In this document: positions 31,226-34,911 of the stretch, piece after piece
How positions within the stretch are numbered: the first letter of the stretch is position 1
How the letters are laid out: each line of letters starts with the position of its first letter
Assembly (NCBI GenBank): GCA_027051195.1
Contig: JALUAB010000225.1
Span: 1-34,911, forward strand
Source: Hyphomicrobiales bacterium
GTDB taxonomy: Bacteria > Pseudomonadota > Alphaproteobacteria > Rhizobiales > Aestuariivirgaceae
DNA length: 34,911 nt
Direction: 5' to 3'
The notes under the pieces: generated by a model
The model's input: the letters and a program-made list of their open reading frames with translations, nothing else
Databases searched by the model: none
Told to the model about the DNA's origin: nothing
Program-made: the position numbers and the translations under genes

Positions 31226-32785
31226 ATGTCCCTGATGCGCTCGGCCATGACCGTGGGCGGCATGACGCTGCTGTCACGCATTCTCGGCTTCGTGCGCGAT
31301 GTGCTCATGGCGGCGCTGCTGGGAGCGGGCGCGGTGGCGGAAGCCTTCGTGGTGGCCTTCCGCCTGCCCAACCTGTTCCGCCGTTTCTTCGGAGAGGGCG
31401 CGTTCAACGCCGCCTTCGTGCCGCTGTTCGCCCGGCGGCTGGAGGGCGAGGGCAAGGCCACGGCCCTTAAGTTCGCCGAGGAAGCATTCGCCGGGCTGCT
31501 CTTCGTGCTGCTGGCGCTCACCATCGTGGCGGAGCTGTTCATGCCCGCCTTCGTCTGGGTCATGGCCCCGGGCTATGCGCAAGATCCGGAGAAGTTCCGG
31601 CTCACCGTGCTGCTCTCCCGCATCACCTTTCCGTATCTGCTGTGCATGTCGCTGGTGGCGCTGCTCTCCGGCGTGCTCAACTCGCTGCACCGCTTCGCGC
31701 TGGCCGCCTTCGCCCCGGTGCTTCTGAACATCGTCTTCATCGCCGTGCTGATTTACGGCTGGATCGCCGGGCTGTCCGGCCAGCCGACGCTGGGCGTGCT
31801 CATCGCCTCCGGCGTCACGTTCGCCGGTTTCCTGCAACTGGCGCTGCTGTGGTGGGCGGCGCACCGCGCGGGCTTCACCGTGCGCCTGCGCCGCGCACGT
31901 TGGACGGCGGACATGAAGCGGCTGGTGGCGCTGGGCGTGCCGGGCCTCATCGCCGGCGGCATCACCCAGCTCAACCTCGTGATTTCCACCATCATCGCCT
32001 CGTGGCAGAAGGGCGCGCCGGCGTGGCTCTACTACGCCGACCGCATCTACCAGCTGCCGCTGGGGCTGGTGGGCGTGGCCATCGGCGTGGTGCTGCTGCC
32101 GGACATTTCCCGCAAGCTGCGCGCGGGCGACCACGCCGGTGTGCAGGGCAGCCAGAACCGGGCGCTGGAGTTCGCCATGTTCCTCACCATCCCCGCCGCG
32201 CTGGCGCTCATGGCCATTCCGCTGCCCGTCGTGCAGGTGCTGTTCGAGCGCGGCGCCTTCCACTTCGCCGACACGCAGGCCACCGCCGCCGCACTCGCCG
32301 CCTTCGCCGCCGGGTTGCCCGCCTTCGTGCTCATCAAGGTGTTCTCGCCCGCCTTCTTCGCCCGCGAGGACACGAAAACGCCCATGATCTTCGCTGCCGT
32401 CTCCGTGGGGCTGAACATCGCGCTGGCCATCGCCCTGTTCTTCTGGATCCGCCACGTGGGCATCGCACTGGCCACCACCGTGGCCTCGTGGGTAAACGCC
32501 CTGCTGCTGGGCCGCACGTTGAGCGCGCGCGGCTACTGGCTGCTGGACGAACCAACCCGCCGCAACCTGCCGCGCATCCTCGTCGCCGCGCTCCTCATGG
32601 GCGCCCTGCTGCTGGCGGCGAACACATGGCTGGCCGACTGGTTCACGCCCGGCGTGCCCTTCGCCTGGCGCGCCCTGCTGCTGGCGGCGATGGTCCTTGG
32701 CGGCGCCGCGGTTTATCTAGGACTGAGCTGGATGCTGGGCGTGCTGACGAAACAGATGCTCCGGCAGGCCCTGCGCAAGAGCTGA
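31226..32785 (+). CDS. murJ: MurJ (MviN), lipid II flippase
   Basis: A 519-residue membrane protein with about fourteen helices. The N-terminus MSLMRSAMTVGGMTLLSRILG is the usual MurJ start (written as two parts here: residues 1-10 and 11-21), followed by FRLPNLFRRFFGEGAFN with conserved basic residues of the cavity, and the later YYADRIYQLPLGLVGVAIG block. It flips the peptidoglycan precursor lipid II. ATG at 31226 is preceded by GGGGGAGAG; the longer frame from 31145 would overlap dut and add 27 polar residues. Confidence 0.94.
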   Translation: MSLMRSAMTVGGMTLLSRILGFVRDVLMAALLGAGAVAEAFVVAFRLPNLFRRFFGEGAFNAAFVPLFARRLEGEGKATALKFAEEAFAGLLFVLLALTIVAELFMPAFVWVMAPGYAQDPEKFRLTVLLSRITFPYLLCMSLVALLSGVLNSLHRFALAAFAPVLLNIVFIAVLIYGWIAGLSGQPTLGVLIASGVTFAGFLQLALLWWAAHRAGFTVRLRRARWTADMKRLVALGVPGLIAGGITQLNLVISTIIASWQKGAPAWLYYADRIYQLPLGLVGVAIGVVLLPDISRKLRAGDHAGVQGSQNRALEFAMFLTIPAALALMAIPLPVVQVLFERGAFHFADTQATAAALAAFAAGLPAFVLIKVFSPAFFAREDTKTPMIFAAVSVGLNIALAIALFFWIRHVGIALATTVASWVNALLLGRTLSARGYWLLDEPTRRNLPRILVAALLMGALLLAANTWLADWFTPGVPFAWRALLLAAMVLGGAAVYLGLSWMLGVLTKQMLRQALRKS

Positions 32786-32799
32786 AACGGGATATTTCC

Positions 32800-33459
32800 A
32801 TGTTCTCCGACCTGCCTTTTTCTCTCCACGTGCTGCCGGTGACACCCTTCGCGCAGAACTGCTCCGTGCTCGTCGCGCCGGATGGCGAGGCGGTGGTCAT
32901 CGACCCCGGCGGCGACGTGCCGCACATCCTGCGCCTGCTCGCCGAACACAAGGCCCGCGTGCGGGAGATCTGGCTCACGCATGGCCACTTCGACCACGTG
33001 GGTGGCGCTGCTGAGCTGAAGGAGGCGCTGGGCGGCGTGCCGGTCATCGGCCCGCACGAGGGCGATGCCTGGCTGGTGGAAAACGTGGAGGAGCAGGCCG
33101 CCTTTTTCGGCCTCGCCAACGCCGGCCGCAGCATCACCCCCGACCGCTGGCTGACCGAGGGCGATGCGCTCACGCTGGGCGATGCCACCTTCACCGTGCG
33201 CCACTGCCCCGGCCACACGCCGGGCCACGTGCTGTTCATCGACGAGGCGCACCGCATCGGTTTTGTCGGTGACGTGCTCTTCGCCGGCTCCATCGGCCGA
33301 ACGGACTTCCCCGGCGGCGACCACGCCACGCTGCTGGCGAACATCCGTGCCAAGCTGCTCTCGCTGCCGGACGATTTCCGCTTCATCCCCGGCCACGGCC
33401 CGGCCTCCACCATCGGCCGCGAGCGCGCGCACAACCCCTTCCTTGCCGAAATCACCTGA
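32800..33459 (+). CDS. metallo-beta-lactamase-fold hydrolase, glyoxalase II-like
   Basis: A 219-residue cytosolic metal hydrolase. The metal motif LTHGHFDHVGG (60-70) is present, with further ligands in CPGHTPGH, FVGDVLF and IPGHGP. The pattern resembles the YcbL/GloB2 subgroup of short glyoxalase II-like proteins. It probably hydrolyses a thioester such as S-lactoylglutathione; persulfide dioxygenases share the fold, so in a sulfur oxidiser that option is worth keeping open, though the sequence lacks clear support for it. It starts 14 nt after murJ. Confidence 0.85.
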   Translation: MFSDLPFSLHVLPVTPFAQNCSVLVAPDGEAVVIDPGGDVPHILRLLAEHKARVREIWLTHGHFDHVGGAAELKEALGGVPVIGPHEGDAWLVENVEEQAAFFGLANAGRSITPDRWLTEGDALTLGDATFTVRHCPGHTPGHVLFIDEAHRIGFVGDVLFAGSIGRTDFPGGDHATLLANIRAKLLSLPDDFRFIPGHGPASTIGRERAHNPFLAEIT

Positions 33460-33478
33460 GGCTGGCACAAATGGCCGC

Positions 33479-34111
33479 ATGGCTGGCAAAGGCGACAGGA
33501 CGGGATTGCCGCCGGAGGAAGCGGCGCTGTGGGCGCGGGTGACGAAATCTGTCACCCCGCTGCCCGGGCGCACGCCGCCCGCCACGGCCCCGCGTCCACC
33601 GAAGGCGGAGAAGAAACCCGCCGCCACCGCGCCGAAAAGAAGCGCGCCCGCCCGCCCCGGCAAGGCCACAACCCGGCCCGCGAAAGCCTCGCCAGCTCCC
33701 ACGCCACCGGCGCCGAAGCCGCATCGCACCCCTCCTGGCGGCACGCTGGACAGGCGCACCCGCCAGCGCATGCTGCGCGGCAAGATGGAGATAGAGGCCC
33801 GGCTCGACCTGCACGGCCACGGCGCGGAGGAAGCGCACGCGAAGCTGCGCGCCTTTCTGGTGCAGTCCAGACTGCGCGGCCTGCGCACGGTGCTGGTCAT
33901 CACCGGCAAGGGCAAGGCGCCGGTACGCCACACCCTGCACGGGCATGACTTCTGGCACGCGCCGGAGCGTGCCGGCCGGCTGCGCGCGCTGCTGCCCGAG
34001 TGGCTGGCCGAGTCCGGCATAGCCGAGCACGTGGCCGGCTGGACGCCGGCGCATCCGTCACAAGGTGGCGGCGGGGCGTTCTGCATCCGTCTGCGCCGCA
34101 AGGAAAGGTGA
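33479..34111 (+). CDS. Smr-domain protein
   Basis: A 210-residue protein with a disordered Pro/Ala/Lys-rich N-terminal half (about 30-90) and a C-terminal Smr domain: LDLHGHGAEEAHAKL (about 109-123), LVITGKGK, and a C-terminal GGGGAFCIRLRR. Smr domains often act as nucleases on DNA or RNA in other proteins. ATG at 33479 is used, with no strong ribosome site; another ATG at 33471 is out of frame. yjbQ follows after 4 nt. Confidence 0.85.
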   Translation: MAGKGDRTGLPPEEAALWARVTKSVTPLPGRTPPATAPRPPKAEKKPAATAPKRSAPARPGKATTRPAKASPAPTPPAPKPHRTPPGGTLDRRTRQRMLRGKMEIEARLDLHGHGAEEAHAKLRAFLVQSRLRGLRTVLVITGKGKAPVRHTLHGHDFWHAPERAGRLRALLPEWLAESGIAEHVAGWTPAHPSQGGGGAFCIRLRRKER

Positions 34112-34115
34112 ACCC

Positions 34116-34553
34116 ATGCGCAGCCATTATGCCGAACTGACCATCGAGACTACGCGCAATTTCGAGATCATCAACGTCACAGACCGCCTGCGCAAGGTCA
34201 CAACGCAATCCGGTATCCGCGAGGGCATGGCCACGGTGCAGGCGCTGCACACCACCGTGGCGCTGACCGTGAACGAGGATGAGGAACGCCTGCGCCACGA
34301 TATCGAGAACTGGTTCCTCTCCATCGCCCCTCGGGAAGCGAAATGGCTGCACAACGACATCCACCTGCGCGACTGCCCGCCAAACGAACCGGAAAACGCC
34401 CACGCCCACATCATCCAGATGCTGCTGGGCCACGCGCAGACCATCATGGTGCACGAAGGCGCGCCGGTGCTGGGAACATGGCAATCGCTGCTGATGGTGG
34501 AGCTGGACGGCCCACGCACGCGGCGGCTGGCGGTGCAGTTGCTGGGTGTGTGA
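34116..34553 (+). CDS. yjbQ: YjbQ family protein (UPF0047)
   Basis: A 145-residue cytosolic protein of the YjbQ/UPF0047 family. Conserved blocks are VQALHTTVALTVNEDEERL, the His-rich HNDIHLRDCPPNEPENAHAH (which may bind metal), and GTWQSLLMVELDGPR. Members have been reported to have weak thiamine-phosphate synthase activity; the true role is unclear. AGGAAAGG precedes the ATG. It is nearly contiguous with the Smr gene. Confidence 0.88.
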   Translation: MRSHYAELTIETTRNFEIINVTDRLRKVTTQSGIREGMATVQALHTTVALTVNEDEERLRHDIENWFLSIAPREAKWLHNDIHLRDCPPNEPENAHAHIIQMLLGHAQTIMVHEGAPVLGTWQSLLMVELDGPRTRRLAVQLLGV

Positions 34554-34569
34554 TGTCGCACCGACCGTC

Positions 34570-34911
34570 CTATTGAGCGGCGGACGCCTTCTCCACCGCT
34601 CCTTTCGCCACCACCGGAGGCGCGCTGAAATTCTCTATGTGCGGCAGTGGCGCAGCCGGCCATTCGCCCGCCTTGAACAGCTTCTCGCCAACCGATTTCG
34701 GCGCCACGGAATTGCGCAGCACGGAAACGACGTTGCGCGTGGCACCGTCCACCTCCCCCAGGTGCCGCGCCAGATATACTTCGTCGGAGCCCGGCAGGAC
34801 CGTCGTCAGCTCATACATGGGCGCGCCATCCGGCCCGGCGCGCCCCACGAACGGCTTGTCCGTGCCCGGCACCGCCGTCAGCCCGGGCACCGCGGCAGGC
34901 GCCCGTTCCGC
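34570..34911 (-). CDS. uncharacterised protein, C-terminal part only
   Basis: The frame is open to the window edge; a GTG at 34890 is internal or optional, so the true start lies outside. About 113 residues are visible, with a compact segment GAPMYELTTVLPGSDEVYLARHLGEVDG and LRNSVAPKSVGEKLFKAGEWP, ending in an Ala/Lys/Val-rich tail. No family is recognised. It is convergent with yjbQ, 16 nt apart. Confidence 0.55.
   Translation of the reverse strand, partial: AERAPAAVPGLTAVPGTDKPFVGRAGPDGAPMYELTTVLPGSDEVYLARHLGEVDGATRNVVSVLRNSVAPKSVGEKLFKAGEWPAAPLPHIENFSAPPVVAKGAVEKASAAQ

Noticed and set aside
1-34911. tRNA, rRNA, CRISPR array, transposase or prophage genes
   Set aside because: I saw no regularly spaced repeats, no clover-leaf sequence with a T-loop, and no recombinase or phage protein in any frame.

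Overview
The window is a GC-rich bacterial chromosome segment dominated by a reverse-type dissimilatory sulfite reductase (rDsr) locus. Presence of dsrEFH, dsrL and dsrN, and a DsrC with both C-terminal cysteines, points to a sulfur oxidiser running Dsr in the oxidative direction, not a sulfate reducer. An alphaproteobacterial host is likely but inferred: dapB sits beside gpmA, and the non-coding DNA carries GTCATNCC...-type inverted palindromes common in that class. No genus can be assigned from sequence alone.

Layout. (1) 1-481: non-coding, rich in hairpins, with a MITE-like element. (2) 482-3872: a cupredoxin and a cytochrome cd1 (NirS-like) gene on the minus strand, folB on plus, and a small c-type cytochrome on minus. 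A perfect TTGAC-N4-GTCAA palindrome (FNR/Dnr/NnrR type) lies upstream of the cd1 gene. (3) 3965-17906, all minus: dsrA-B-E-F-H-C-M-K-L-J-O-P, closed by a good intrinsic terminator at 6278-6312, then a DUF4202 gene and dsrN as a probable second unit. dsrR and dsrS of the Allochromatium-type cluster are not seen. (4) 17907-18255: divergent control region with overlapping AATATG/CATATT palindromes, a plausible sigma70 promoter for dsrA and a near-perfect FNR-type box. (5) 18256-23231, plus: a TauD-like dioxygenase almost touching a membrane-less PhoR-like kinase, a PhoB-like regulator, two small unknown coupled genes, and siroheme synthase cysG. (6) 23260-27383, minus: tolA-tolB-pal-cpoB without tolQR. 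(7) 27642-34553, plus: an SDR enzyme, a small secreted Arg/Trp/Tyr-rich protein, dapB, gpmA, dut, murJ, a metallo-beta-lactamase-fold hydrolase, an Smr protein and a YjbQ protein. The window ends in a truncated minus-strand gene.

How the parts fit. Sulfane sulfur delivered via DsrEFH is loaded on DsrC; DsrC trisulfide is oxidised by the membrane DsrMKJOP complex; released sulfide is oxidised by DsrAB to sulfite, with DsrL passing electrons to NAD(P)+. CysG makes siroheme, DsrN amidates it to siroamide, and siroheme is also the precursor of heme d1 needed by the cd1 protein. The most interesting possibility is a locus joining sulfur oxidation to respiratory nitrite or NO chemistry (cd1 protein, cupredoxin, c'-like cytochrome, FNR/Dnr-type box), with a little-studied DUF4202 gene next to dsrN and two uncharacterised small proteins in front of cysG.
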